A DNA stretch of 64,000 bases from Erythrobacter sp. (GCA_027311945.1 DAICXZ010000017.1:1-64000); one strand, 5' to 3'. Positions 53,505-62,561 are shown, numbered from the stretch's first letter. Notes: a model not told the origin generated them from the sequence alone. Made by a program: numbers and translations.

Positions 53505-54413
53505 ATGTACGAAGCCGATGATCCCCGCTCAGCGATGAGTGCCAATGCCTCGGGCAAGTCCGCTGACACTTCGGCCAGCGCTGCCTTCGGCCGGAGCACC
53601 TATGCCCGCTTCTATGACGAGCCGCCGCAGGAAGCCGATGCGCAGGCGAATACCTGGTATGCGCGGGGTGCCAACTTCGTCGTCTGCTATTCACAAGCGA
53701 AAGACGGTGCGACGTTCGAACGCCGCGGCCAGATCGACGAATATGTTCTGCTGCTGCATGATGGCGCGCTGTCGGCCACGGTCAGCGCCAATGGGGAGAC
53801 ACAGGAGATCGCCGGTTACTCGATCACCATGATCCCGCCTGGGCACAGCACCATCACCATACACGGTAGCGGCGAAGTCGTGCGGCTCATCTCGACCGAT
53901 AACGAAGATGTTGTCGCCAAGGTCTCAAACCCCGAGAAATATGTCGGTGCACATCCGCACGTTCCGCAATTTGCGCCCTGGCCGAAGCCGGCGGACGGCT
54001 TCCGCATCCGGTCCTATTCGCTTGACGTGCCCGAAGAGCCCGGCCGGTTCGGCAAGATCTTTCGCTGCACCACCTTCATGGTCAACGTGTTCCCGGCGCA
54101 AGGTCCGCGCGATCCGACCAAGCTATCGCCGCATCATCACGACGACTTCGAGCAATGCTCGCTCGCGCTCAAGGGCTGGTACATGCACCATCTGCGCTGG
54201 CCGTGGACCGCGAACCTGCACGACTGGCAGGACGATGAACACGAGAAGTGCCTCGCGCCGTCTGTCTGCGTGATTCCGCCGCGCGTGATCCACACCTCGG
54301 CCCCGTCCGATCCGGGCGACAACGTGCTGGTCGATGTGTTCGCACCCCCGCGAGAGGACTTCTCGGATCAGCCTGGCTGGGTGCTCAACGCCGCCGACTA
54401 TCCGCGCAAGTAA
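53505..54413 (+). CDS. bicupin protein of unknown function
   Basis: The 302-residue protein has two cupin halves. The C-terminal half keeps the metal motif: His210-His212 and Glu216 in SPHHHDDFEQCSLALKG, and His263 in IPPRVIHTSAP. The N-terminal half (YVLLLHDGALSATV, MIPPGHSTITIHGSG) lacks an obvious ligand set. No signal peptide is seen, so it should be cytoplasmic, unlike the gene before it. Cupins of this kind can be dioxygenases, isomerases or lyases. It lies 6 bases after triple-SnoaL B and 17 bases before the LigI-like gene. I cannot name a known family for it. Confidence 0.75.
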   Translation: MYEADDPRSAMSANASGKSADTSASAAFGRSTYARFYDEPPQEADAQANTWYARGANFVVCYSQAKDGATFERRGQIDEYVLLLHDGALSATVSANGETQEIAGYSITMIPPGHSTITIHGSGEVVRLISTDNEDVVAKVSNPEKYVGAHPHVPQFAPWPKPADGFRIRSYSLDVPEEPGRFGKIFRCTTFMVNVFPAQGPRDPTKLSPHHHDDFEQCSLALKGWYMHHLRWPWTANLHDWQDDEHEKCLAPSVCVIPPRVIHTSAPSDPGDNVLVDVFAPPREDFSDQPGWVLNAADYPRK

Positions 54414-54430
54414 CCGGCAAGGGCAAGGCT

Positions 54431-55297
54431 TTGACACAAGCGGACGGGCATCAAGTGGCAAGCGAGCGACCACGGATAGACTGCCACGTGCATGTCTTCG
54501 ATCGGGCGATGCCGATCAGCCCTTCCGCCTGGACGGTGCCGGACTACGCCTTCACGCCAGACGCTCTGCAGGAGCGATTGCGGCAGTTTGGCATCGGCCA
54601 TGCCGTTGTTTCCGGCCTTTCGATTTCGGGCGGTTACAACGATTACATGATCCGCGCCTTGCGCGCGCACCCGAACCTGCGGGGTACGGCAATCGTCGAG
54701 GCTCCGGGCGATTTCTACCTGTTTGAACGCCTGCATCGCGATGGCATCAGGGGGGTGCGCCTGCAGCTGGCGCGGCAGGACCGGCTTCCCGATCTCGACA
54801 GCTTCGAATACCGCCAGCTTCTGCGCCGCGTGCGCGACTTCGGCTGGCATGTGCAATTGGCGATCGAGGGGCCGCAGCTGCCGCAGGTGATCGAACCTCT
54901 GCTCGGGGCAGGGGTCGATCTGGTGTTCGATCATTTCGGCCATCCCGATCCAGAAGCCCCGCTCGAATGCGCAGGATTTGCGGCAATGTTGCGCGCGGTC
55001 GACACCGGTCGGGCATGGGTCAAGCTGTCGGGCGGCTTCCGCTTGCCCGGCACCTCGGCCTGGCGCGACGATCCCGAGGGTGATCTTGAATCGCTGGCAG
55101 ACACGGTAGCCGCCGCTCTGGTCGCTAAGGTTGGCGGCGATCGGTTGCTGTGGGGCTCGGATGCGCCGTTTGTCGGCTATGAAGGACGCATCGACTATCC
55201 GCGCGCGCTGGCCAGCTACGAACGCTGGCTTCCCAGCGCGAGCTTGCGTTCGCAGGTCTGCGCCACCGGCATGGCGCTTTACTTCGGAGGCAGTTGA
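54431..55297 (+). CDS. LigI-like amidohydrolase (2-pyrone-dicarboxylate lactonase family)
   Basis: The 288-residue protein resembles LigI, which opens the lactone of 2-pyrone-4,6-dicarboxylate. It has RIDCHVHVFDRAMP at the start, GIRGVRLQLARQDRLPDLDS and WHVQLAIEGPQLPQVI in the middle, VFDHFGHPDPEAP with a ligand His, and LLWGSDAPFVGYEG with the catalytic Asp. TTG 54431 has AAGGGCAAGG just before it; GTG 54455 is an alternative. It is followed by a TBDR. With the aldolase and the other amidohydrolase it suggests a lactone-opening then retro-aldol route, similar in logic to the protocatechuate 4,5-cleavage pathway. Confidence 0.8.
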   Translation: MTQADGHQVASERPRIDCHVHVFDRAMPISPSAWTVPDYAFTPDALQERLRQFGIGHAVVSGLSISGGYNDYMIRALRAHPNLRGTAIVEAPGDFYLFERLHRDGIRGVRLQLARQDRLPDLDSFEYRQLLRRVRDFGWHVQLAIEGPQLPQVIEPLLGAGVDLVFDHFGHPDPEAPLECAGFAAMLRAVDTGRAWVKLSGGFRLPGTSAWRDDPEGDLESLADTVAAALVAKVGGDRLLWGSDAPFVGYEGRIDYPRALASYERWLPSASLRSQVCATGMALYFGGS

Positions 55298-55459
55298 CGC
55301 ATGTCAGTGCCGCGTGGGGCATGAATCCATACCCAATTGGCCAAGAGAGGATTTTCCAAGGCTCCTAATCAGGGATGAATGCAGATTGAGAATGTGCGGG
55401 GTAGTTCACCCTGCAGTCCCAATGCTTGCGTAAAAAAATATAACGATTGGGAGGATCTG

Positions 55460-58400
55460 ATGGGAAAGTATTTAAGTGGCCGTCACAAGTTGTATCACGG
55501 TGTAGCCGTTATTTCCGTGCTCGCATCGTTTACTTGTGCGGGTTCGGCATCAGCGCAGGATACCCAGGCAGAAGCCGACGACGCCATCGTTGTCACCGGC
55601 ACCCGCATCAAGCGCGACGGCTTCAACGAGCCCACTCCCGCCACGGTTATTGGCGGCGACCTGATGGAGAACCTGGGCCAGGTGAACATCAGTGAGGCGC
55701 TGAGCCTGATTCCGCAGCAATCCAATTTCCAGTCCGACGCTGTTTCCGGCATAACCGCGGGCGCCAACGTAGGCGCTTCCTATGCCAACTTGCGGGGGCT
55801 CAATCCTTCCAACGGCACCCGCACGCTGACACTGGTCAACAGTCGCCGCTTCATACCCACATCGGACGGCGGCGCGATCGACCTGAATGTCATCCCCTCA
55901 GCCATGATCCAGCGGGTGGAGACAGTCACTGGCGGTGCTTCGGCAGCTTATGGCTCCGACGCGATCGCCGGTGTCGTCAACATTCTGCTCGAGACCCGCT
56001 TCGAGGGCATCAAGGCGCAGATCGACTATGGCGAGACCTTCCGCGGCGATGGCGGAAGTATCCATGCATCGCTGATCGGCGGAACGAGCTTCGCCGGAGG
56101 ACGCGGGCACATCACGGTGGGCGGCGAGTATCAAAGGAACGACGGGATCGGCGACTGCGCGAAGGTCCGCGAGTGGTGCGCCGAAAGCTGGGACATCTTT
56201 ACCAACGCCAACAACGTCCTTCGCGGCGGCGGTGCCTCTGGCTACAATATCCCCGGATCGCCCGGCTACGGACTTCCGCACTATGTGATCGGACCGGATT
56301 CCAAGCAGGCGAACAACGATCCGCGCGGCGTGGTTCGGGATCGTGCTCCGGCGGCGCAGGCAGCGCGCAACAAGCGTTTCACCGATGATGGCATGAGCGT
56401 GGTCGATTACGATCCGGGACGGTTCCTGAACTCGTTCCAGTTCGGTTCGCGGCAGGGCGGCGATGGTGCCTCGACCTATGACGATTCCGACATCCAGACC
56501 CCGCTCGAACGCTGGGTCGGCTACCTTTACGGCGAATATGATCTCACCGACAATATCCAGGTCCAGACCGAACTCACCTATGCTGATCGCTCTGCCTCCA
56601 ATACAAGCTATGTTGTCGGTCCACGCTCGACGTTCTTCGTCAACAACGACAATCCGTTCATTCCTGACGACCTGCGAGCCTTGCTCAACGGAACCAACTT
56701 CAGCCTGGGCAAGGATCTCGACTACATCCTGACTTCAGTGAACCAGGCGGATGCGCAGGTGTTTCGAGGTTTGCTCGGGTTCTCGGGCGGTCTGTTCGGT
56801 GACTGGACCTGGGATGCATATTACCAGTACGGACACAACAGCCGCCATCAGGAACGCTCGAACAACCGGGTCAACTCGGCCTTCCAGTTCGCTCTGGAAG
56901 TGGTCGACGAAGGCGAGTTCACTTCGGGCGTGCCCAACGGCAACTATGTCTGCAAGGAATTGCTGCGGCCCGACCCAAGTCCTATTGCCGAAGGTTGTCA
57001 GCCAATGAACCTGTTCGGCCTGAACCAGGTCGATGCGGAGGCACTCGCCTATGTCTATCGCGACGTACAGGAAGACTTCGAATATACCCAACAGGTGCTT
57101 TCCGGGGCGGTTCAGGGCACTCTCTTCGATGGCTGGGGCGCAGGTCCCATTTCTGCCGCTGCCGGTGTCGACTACCGTTCTGAAGGCGGCGATGTCACCC
57201 ACGGTGACATTCCGTTCTACAACGATTACGCCTTCACCTTCGGGCTCGACTATTCGGGCGATATCACCGTTCTGGAAGGGTTCTCCGAACTCAACGTCCC
57301 GGTATTCGCCGACGCCGCGTTCGGCGATCTGTTCGAGCTGAACGGGGCGGTGCGCTACACACGCAATCATGCCACCAACAACGATACCGACGAAGAGAAG
57401 ACCTCGGAAGCGGTAAGCTGGAAGATCTCCGGTATCTACGACATCACCGATGGCATTCGCCTGCGCGGCTCACGCTCGCGAGACATCCGCGCGGCGGGGT
57501 TCCGTGAACTGTTCCTGCGCAACGTGCCGACCGAGGAAGGGTCCACCAGCGGCATTGTCGAAAACCCCTGGCTGCCCGGCACGCCTCCCATCGGCGACGA
57601 CCCAACGCCCATCCTCAACGGCGGCAGCTTCGCGCTGAATCCGGAGAAGGCCGATACAACCACGGCAGGCATAGTCTTGCAGCCGAGTTTCATTCCCGGG
57701 CTCCGTCTGTCGGCAGACTGGTATCAGATCGATGTCAAGGATGCGGTGTCGACGCTGAGCGGCAACCGGGTGGTGGAGTTCTGCGACCAGTTCGATCTGT
57801 TCTGCGACAGGATTACCTTCGCACCGGGGTCCGATAGGATGGACATCACCTTCATCGACGCACGCCAGGTTAACCTTGCCAGCCTGAACCTGCGCGGGTT
57901 CGATTTCGAGGCGGCCTATACCATGCGGCTGGCGGACATCGACGCCGGGTGGAACGGCGCTCTCAACGCGCGGCTTCTGGTGAACCGTCAGTATGACTTT
58001 GTCGTGCAGGCGAGCCCGGATGCCGATCCGATAGACTATGCTGGCCAGTCAGGCCCGGTTGCCGATGGCGGCGACTTCAACCCCAGCCCGCCGTGGATTC
58101 TCAACGCCTTCCTGTCGTACGACAACGACAACTTCAACGCGACGCTATCGTGGCGCCATCTGAGCCAGGGCATTTACCGGGTAGATCGCATCGGGCCGGA
58201 AGACGAAGGCTATGATCCAACGGTGATGAATTCGATTTCGACCAATCGGGTCGATGCGGCGAGCTACTTCGGGCTGGCCGCGTCCTACCGGATACCGGTC
58301 GGCAAGTCGGATAGCCAGTACATCGAGCTGTTTGGTTCGATCACCAACATCTTCGATACCAAGCCCCCGATCGCCCCGGGCGGCGGCGGTGGCGGCGGGT

Positions 58401-58477
58401 CGAACTATCCGACCAACCCCGTCTACTTCGATACCTTTGGTTCGCGTTATCGCGCGGGCGTGCGCTTCCGCTACTGA
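55460..58477 (+). CDS. TonB-dependent receptor of the SnoaL cluster (right)
   Basis: The 1005-residue receptor starts at ATG 55460 behind GGGAGG, with a signal ending GSASAQD. The plug opens DAIVVTGTRIKRDGFNEPTP and contains NLRGLNPSNGTRTLTLVNSR and TVTGGASAAYGSDAIAGVVN, the subclass common among plant-polymer and aromatic users. The barrel ends YRAGVRFRY. There is no STN domain, so it does not signal through FecR. It is the last gene of the forward operon and is closed by two strong hairpins. Confidence 0.9.
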   Translation: MGKYLSGRHKLYHGVAVISVLASFTCAGSASAQDTQAEADDAIVVTGTRIKRDGFNEPTPATVIGGDLMENLGQVNISEALSLIPQQSNFQSDAVSGITAGANVGASYANLRGLNPSNGTRTLTLVNSRRFIPTSDGGAIDLNVIPSAMIQRVETVTGGASAAYGSDAIAGVVNILLETRFEGIKAQIDYGETFRGDGGSIHASLIGGTSFAGGRGHITVGGEYQRNDGIGDCAKVREWCAESWDIFTNANNVLRGGGASGYNIPGSPGYGLPHYVIGPDSKQANNDPRGVVRDRAPAAQAARNKRFTDDGMSVVDYDPGRFLNSFQFGSRQGGDGASTYDDSDIQTPLERWVGYLYGEYDLTDNIQVQTELTYADRSASNTSYVVGPRSTFFVNNDNPFIPDDLRALLNGTNFSLGKDLDYILTSVNQADAQVFRGLLGFSGGLFGDWTWDAYYQYGHNSRHQERSNNRVNSAFQFALEVVDEGEFTSGVPNGNYVCKELLRPDPSPIAEGCQPMNLFGLNQVDAEALAYVYRDVQEDFEYTQQVLSGAVQGTLFDGWGAGPISAAAGVDYRSEGGDVTHGDIPFYNDYAFTFGLDYSGDITVLEGFSELNVPVFADAAFGDLFELNGAVRYTRNHATNNDTDEEKTSEAVSWKISGIYDITDGIRLRGSRSRDIRAAGFRELFLRNVPTEEGSTSGIVENPWLPGTPPIGDDPTPILNGGSFALNPEKADTTTAGIVLQPSFIPGLRLSADWYQIDVKDAVSTLSGNRVVEFCDQFDLFCDRITFAPGSDRMDITFIDARQVNLASLNLRGFDFEAAYTMRLADIDAGWNGALNARLLVNRQYDFVVQASPDADPIDYAGQSGPVADGGDFNPSPPWILNAFLSYDNDNFNATLSWRHLSQGIYRVDRIGPEDEGYDPTVMNSISTNRVDAASYFGLAASYRIPVGKSDSQYIELFGSITNIFDTKPPIAPGGGGGGGSNYPTNPVYFDTFGSRYRAGVRFRY

Positions 58478-58481
58478 GCTG

Positions 58482-58580
58482 ATTGATAGTGGGGGAGGAG
58501 CCCCCACCATCAATCCGGCAGCTACCAAATTGAGACCAGGACCGGACATCCCAACCTCCCGGGATGTCCGGTCCCTTTTA
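58482..58580 (+). terminator. tandem hairpins ending the TBDR transcript
   Basis: The first hairpin pairs 58482-58495 with 58501-58514 over 14 positions with one mismatch around AGGAG. The second has a perfect 14-bp stem, GGACCGGACATCCC (58539-58552) with its complement at 58561-58574, and is followed by CTTTTAT. The second is a convincing Rho-independent terminator. The gene on the right is convergent, so the pair may act in both directions. Confidence 0.75.
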
Positions 58581-58643
58581 TATTCTGGTTTGGTGTTGGA
58601 TTGCGGGAATCCAGCTTCCCTGCGTCAGGCTTTCCGGTTCGCT

Positions 58644-59579
58644 TCAGAACCCGACGGCATCGCCGCCCTTGAGGCCCAGCATTGCCCGCGCTTCGGCGGG
58701 TGTCGCCACTTCGCGGCCCAGCGCCTCGATGACGCTGCGCAACTTGGCCACCTGTTGTGCGTTGCTGGTGGCCAGTTCGCCCTTGCCGATGAACAGACTA
58801 TCTTCCAGCCCCACGCGGGCATGGCCGCCCAGAAGCACCGACTGGGTGCCGTAGTCCATCTGATGACGCCCGGCGGCAAAGGCGGAGAAGATGTAGTCCT
58901 CGCCGAACAGGCTGTCGGCTACGGTCACCATGTGGGCCATGTTGCGCAGGTCCGTTCCCACGCCGCCAAGGATGCCGAAAATCCCCTGCACCATGAAGGG
59001 CGGGTCGATCAGGCCTTTGTCGGCGAAGTGGGCGAGGGTGTAAAGGTGGCCCATATCGTAGCACTCGAACTCGAACCGCGTGCCGAACTCACGGCCCACT
59101 TCGAGCATGATCCGCTCGATATAGGCATTGTCGTTGTACATGATGCGGCCGCGGCTGGTTTCGACATAGTCGCGCTCCCACGGATGTTGCCATGTCTCGA
59201 CCCGGTTTGCGGCGGCCGAAAAATCGAAGATCAGCGGCCCCATGTTGAGCGAGCAGACCTCGGGCTGTGCGGCCTTCGCGCCTTCGAGGCGGTCGTCGAG
59301 GCTCATCGTCGCGCTGCCGCCGGTCGAGATGTTGATCACCGCGTCGGTCCCCTGCTTGATGCGGGGGAGGAAGCGCATGAAGTCCTCGGCGCGGGGCGAG
59401 GGGCTGCCGTCCGCCTCGCTGCGCGCGTGCAGGTGCAGGATTGCCGCACCCGCTTCCGCCGCGCCGATCGCTGCCGACGCGATCTGGTCGGCGGTGACGG
59501 GCAGGTGCGGGCTCATGCTGGGTGTGTGGATCGAGCCGGTCGGCGCGCAGGTGATGATGACCTTGTTCGTCTTGCGCAT
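58644..59579 (-). CDS. beta-keto acid cleavage enzyme (BKACE, DUF849)
   Basis: The 311-residue protein is a BKACE family member: VIITCAPTGSIHTPSMSPHL at the N-terminus, the zinc ligands His49 and His51 in ILHLHARSEADGSPSP, and GGHARVGLEDSLFIGKGELA near the end. These enzymes condense a beta-keto acid with acetyl-CoA and release acetoacetate plus a new acyl-CoA. It follows the aldehyde dehydrogenase by 10 bases in one operon. The substrate would be a beta-keto acid formed late in the pathway; which one cannot be told. Confidence 0.88.
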   Translation of the reverse strand: MRKTNKVIITCAPTGSIHTPSMSPHLPVTADQIASAAIGAAEAGAAILHLHARSEADGSPSPRAEDFMRFLPRIKQGTDAVINISTGGSATMSLDDRLEGAKAAQPEVCSLNMGPLIFDFSAAANRVETWQHPWERDYVETSRGRIMYNDNAYIERIMLEVGREFGTRFEFECYDMGHLYTLAHFADKGLIDPPFMVQGIFGILGGVGTDLRNMAHMVTVADSLFGEDYIFSAFAAGRHQMDYGTQSVLLGGHARVGLEDSLFIGKGELATSNAQQVAKLRSVIEALGREVATPAEARAMLGLKGGDAVGF

Positions 59580-59589
59580 GTTTTGATCC

Positions 59590-61047
59590 CTATAGGCCCG
59601 CGTGGCAGACGTATTTGCGGTTGAGATATTCCTCGATCCCGTGGTGCGAGCCTTCCTTGCCGACGCCCGACATCTTCACCCCGCCGAATGGCGCATGGGC
59701 AGTGGAAATAAGGCCGGTGTTAATCCCAACCATTCCGCTTTCGAGCCGACTGGCCACATGATCGATGCGGGCAGGGTCGGAAGAGCAGAGATAGGCAGCG
59801 AGGCCGAATTCGGTATCGTTGGCAAGCGCAATGGCCTGCTCAACAGTGTCGAAGGTGATCACGCCTGCGAGCGGGCCGAAGGTTTCTTCGTGCGCCAGCC
59901 TGGCGTCGGCGGGCACGTCGGCCAACAGTGTGGGCACTGAGAGCCGACCGCCCGGTGAAGCACCCCCGGCAAGCAGTTGCGCGCCGCGTGCCAGCGCATC
60001 TTCGCGGTGCTCGTCGATCTTTTCGAGCGCGGCATCGTCGATCATCGGGCCGATGTCGGCGCTTTCGTCGAACCCGTCGCCCGCCTTCATTGCGCCGACC
60101 TTTGTCGCAAAAGCGTCGAGGAAGGCATCGCGCAGCCCCTGCTGCACATAAATGCGATTGGCTGCGATGCAGCTTTGTCCGCCATTGCGGAATTTGGCGA
60201 CCATGGCGGTCTCCACCGCCGTTTCGAGGTCGGCATCGTCGAGGACTACCAGCGGCGCATTGCCGCCCAGTTCCATCGAAATGCGCTTCATCGTGCCCAT
60301 GCATTGCTCGGCCAGCATCACTCCGATCTCGGTCGATCCGGTGAAGCTGAGCTTGCGCACCACCGGGCTTTGCGTGAGCACCTTGCCGATCGCGCCTGCA
60401 GAGCCGGTGACGATATTGAACACGCCCTTCGGCACACCCGCCTCCGCGCCCAGCTTGGCGAAGGCGAGCGCGGTAAGCGGGGTCTGCGAGGCGGGCTTGG
60501 CCACCATGGTGCAGCCAGCGGCCAGAGCCGGAGCCGCCTTGCGCGTGAGCATGGCGAGCGGGAAGTTCCACGGCGTGATCGCGGCTGCGACCCCGAGCGC
60601 TTCGGGCCTGGCATAAAGGCGACGGCCGGGCACAGGGGCAGGGATGATCTCGCCCAGCACGCGGGTCGCTTCGTCGGCATAGAAGTGCATGAAGCCATTG
60701 CCATAGGCGACCTCGCCATGGGCCTCGCGCAGGTGCTTGCCGTTTTCGCGGGTGATCAGGCGGGCAAGGTCGTCCTTGTGCCGCTCGATCAGTTCGGCCC
60801 AGCGGCGCAGGATCGCACCGCGCTCTGCCGCCGGGCGCCCGGCCCAGGCAGGGAAGGCATCACGTGCGGCATCGACCGCCGCCTGCGTCTCCGCTTCGCC
60901 CACGCTGGTGACTTCGGCCACCTGATCGAGCGTGAACGGATCATCCACCGCGATGGGCTTGCCCGTACCGGTGATCCATTTGCCGCCGACAAGGTTGCGC
61001 GTGACGAGCAGGTCGCTGTCGTCGAGTTGACCGCGCCCCTGCGCCAT
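59590..61047 (-). CDS. NAD(P)-dependent succinate-semialdehyde-type aldehyde dehydrogenase
   Basis: The 485-residue protein has the full aldehyde dehydrogenase plan: ITPWNFPLAMLTRKAAPALA, the Rossmann motif FTGSTEIG, general base Glu259 in MELGGNAP and nucleophile Cys293 in NGGQSCIAANR. The length and GKEGSHHGIEEYLNRKYVC ending fit the succinate-semialdehyde group. It could oxidise the aldehyde freed by the HpaI-type aldolase. ATG 61047 overlaps the stop of the SnoaL gene by one base (TAATG) and is preferred to the upstream start. Confidence 0.9.
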   Translation of the reverse strand: MAQGRGQLDDSDLLVTRNLVGGKWITGTGKPIAVDDPFTLDQVAEVTSVGEAETQAAVDAARDAFPAWAGRPAAERGAILRRWAELIERHKDDLARLITRENGKHLREAHGEVAYGNGFMHFYADEATRVLGEIIPAPVPGRRLYARPEALGVAAAITPWNFPLAMLTRKAAPALAAGCTMVAKPASQTPLTALAFAKLGAEAGVPKGVFNIVTGSAGAIGKVLTQSPVVRKLSFTGSTEIGVMLAEQCMGTMKRISMELGGNAPLVVLDDADLETAVETAMVAKFRNGGQSCIAANRIYVQQGLRDAFLDAFATKVGAMKAGDGFDESADIGPMIDDAALEKIDEHREDALARGAQLLAGGASPGGRLSVPTLLADVPADARLAHEETFGPLAGVITFDTVEQAIALANDTEFGLAAYLCSSDPARIDHVASRLESGMVGINTGLISTAHAPFGGVKMSGVGKEGSHHGIEEYLNRKYVCHAGL

Positions 61048-61508
61048 TACTTCGCGTCCCCGTCGAGATTGGGATTGGTGATCGGGGTGTCGCTTTCGAA
61101 CAGGTGCTCGAACCGGCGATAGGTGCACAGCCACTTCCCGTCGCGGCGCACGAAGCGGTCGGTCGCGAGCGAGATCGTAACCGGCACATGGCTTGGCTGC
61201 GGTTTCACGCCATCCTTGGCATAGAGGAACAGGAAGTTGGTCGCTTCAGCGCTGTCCTCGCCGGTGTAGCGGGCACGGAAATTGGTGAAGCTGTGAACCG
61301 AGAGGCGGTCTCCCCGCGCGCGACGCCAGTCGTAGAACTGTTGAATCTTTTCTACCCCGATATAGCTCGCGAACTGGCCATGAAACTCGGCATCTTCGGT
61401 GTAGTAGGCCCTCGCCCCCGCGCCGCCGTTGAAGTCAATCTCGTGCCAGTAATCGGCCAGTTGGAGGGCCAGCTCGGCATTGAGTGCCGGGGTGCTTTCG
61501 CGGTCCAT
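61047..61508 (-). CDS. single-domain SnoaL/NTF2-like protein
   Basis: The 153-residue protein is one NTF2-like cone fold with no signal peptide: LQLADYWHEIDFNGGAGARA, FHGQFASYIGVEKIQQFYDW, and the C-terminal TDRFVRRDGKWLCTYRRFEH. In sphingomonads cofactor-free lyases of lignin-derived dimers (the LdpA type) share this fold, so an enzyme is possible, though scaffold roles exist too. It leads the operon with the aldehyde dehydrogenase and BKACE genes and lies just downstream of the second AraC gene. It is the third SnoaL-type gene in the cluster and the only one kept in the cytoplasm. Confidence 0.82.
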   Translation of the reverse strand: MDRESTPALNAELALQLADYWHEIDFNGGAGARAYYTEDAEFHGQFASYIGVEKIQQFYDWRRARGDRLSVHSFTNFRARYTGEDSAEATNFLFLYAKDGVKPQPSHVPVTISLATDRFVRRDGKWLCTYRRFEHLFESDTPITNPNLDGDAK

Positions 61509-61516
61509 CGTATTCC

Positions 61517-61562
61517 TCTCGCGCAGGTGTCAGGTGCCGAGCGCTGACAGATGCGCGCGAGA
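61517..61562. promoter_or_regulatory. nested inverted repeats upstream of the SnoaL-dehydrogenase operon
   Basis: TGTCAG (61528-61533) pairs with CTGACA (61544-61549), and outside it TCTCGCGC (61517-61524) pairs with GCGCGAGA (61555-61562). The two arms are offset by 2 bases. The element ends 8 bases before the SnoaL start on the minus strand. It could be an operator, or a hairpin that ends the AraC transcript, although no T-run follows. CCACTTGA at 61586-61593 lies nearby. Confidence 0.4.
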
Positions 61563-61610
61563 AGGTCTTTACTGCCGGGGTGGCTCCACTTGACCCAAAC
61601 GGTGATCGGC

Positions 61611-62561
61611 TTAGCTGAGGGCTCCGCGACGATAGTCCCGCGGCGGCATTCCGAACTGCTCGTGGAAGGTGCGGGTGAAATGGGCCGCGCTGTTGAACCC
61701 CCAGGCGAAGGCGATCTCGGTAAGCGAATGGCCCGCCCAGCTGGGATCGCGGATCTGCTTGGCACACTCTTCAAGCCGGCGGCGGATGACGTAGTTCGAA
61801 ACCTTCTCCCCCGAGCTGGCAAAGATCGTGCGCAGGTAACGCGGCGAGATGCGCAAGCCTGCTGCGATGCTGGCCGGGGTCAAATTCGGATCGCGCAAGT
61901 TGCTTTCGATGTGGCGCACCACTTCCGCATGCCGTCCCCGCATGATCGCCGAAACATCGCCCTGCGTCTCGAACCCGAGGGCATAGGACATGGCGAGCAT
62001 TTCCAGCACGTTGGCGGCGAAGCGCTCATCGTAGATCGAGGTGAAGCCCGCTTCGAGTCGGGCGCTGAGCTGGTCGACCATTGCCGACATTGCACCGGTG
62101 AACCCGGTTTCGCGGCGCAGGTGCAGCCCGCAGAACTGTTCGGGCGTCGGCAAATAGCGCTTGAGCATGCTTGCCTCGACGCGCAGCAATACCACCTTGC
62201 TTTCATCCTCCACGGTGAAAATATGCGGCGTCGCGCTGTCGCACAGGGCGAAGTCGCCTTCCGCAAGGTGCGCATCGTGTCCGTACTGGCTGAGCACGCT
62301 GCTACCCTTTGCCTGCAGCAGGAAGGCGTACATGCGCGGACTGCTGGCAGCGATATGTCGGCGCGTTCGCTGGATCTGGGTGCGGTTCGTGCTCATCCTG
62401 GCGAACTGGATCGGCCCCAATTGACCCATGCTCAGATGCGCCGCGAACTTCTGCCCGCTCGCCGGGGTGAATTCGACGTTATTGAGCTGGCGCGAATAGA
62501 GCGCGTTCCAGGCCGACAGGCGCGTGGCGGCCGGAAGCGTTTCGGAACTGAAAGTTTGCAT
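61611..62561 (-). CDS. AraC-family transcriptional regulator (copy 2)
   Basis: The 316-residue protein is a close relative of the AraC regulator at 47665-48618: AraC-binding-like N-terminal domain (AFLLQAKGSSVLSQYG, DFALCDSATPHIF), RYLPTPEQFCGLHLRR, and a C-terminal helix-turn-helix pair (TPASIAAGLRISPRYLRTIF, LTEIAFAWGFNSAAHFTRTF). ATG 62561 follows GGAAGGA. It is encoded on the same strand as, and between, the MFS/SDR pair and the SnoaL-dehydrogenase-BKACE operon. The two regulators probably sense related compounds and may divide control of the cluster. Confidence 0.9.
   Translation of the reverse strand: MQTFSSETLPAATRLSAWNALYSRQLNNVEFTPASGQKFAAHLSMGQLGPIQFARMSTNRTQIQRTRRHIAASSPRMYAFLLQAKGSSVLSQYGHDAHLAEGDFALCDSATPHIFTVEDESKVVLLRVEASMLKRYLPTPEQFCGLHLRRETGFTGAMSAMVDQLSARLEAGFTSIYDERFAANVLEMLAMSYALGFETQGDVSAIMRGRHAEVVRHIESNLRDPNLTPASIAAGLRISPRYLRTIFASSGEKVSNYVIRRRLEECAKQIRDPSWAGHSLTEIAFAWGFNSAAHFTRTFHEQFGMPPRDYRRGALS

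Noticed and set aside
59977-61122. Plus-strand open frame opposite the aldehyde dehydrogenase
   Set aside because: The aldehyde dehydrogenase is unmistakable (Glu259, Cys293). The antisense frame is a by-product.
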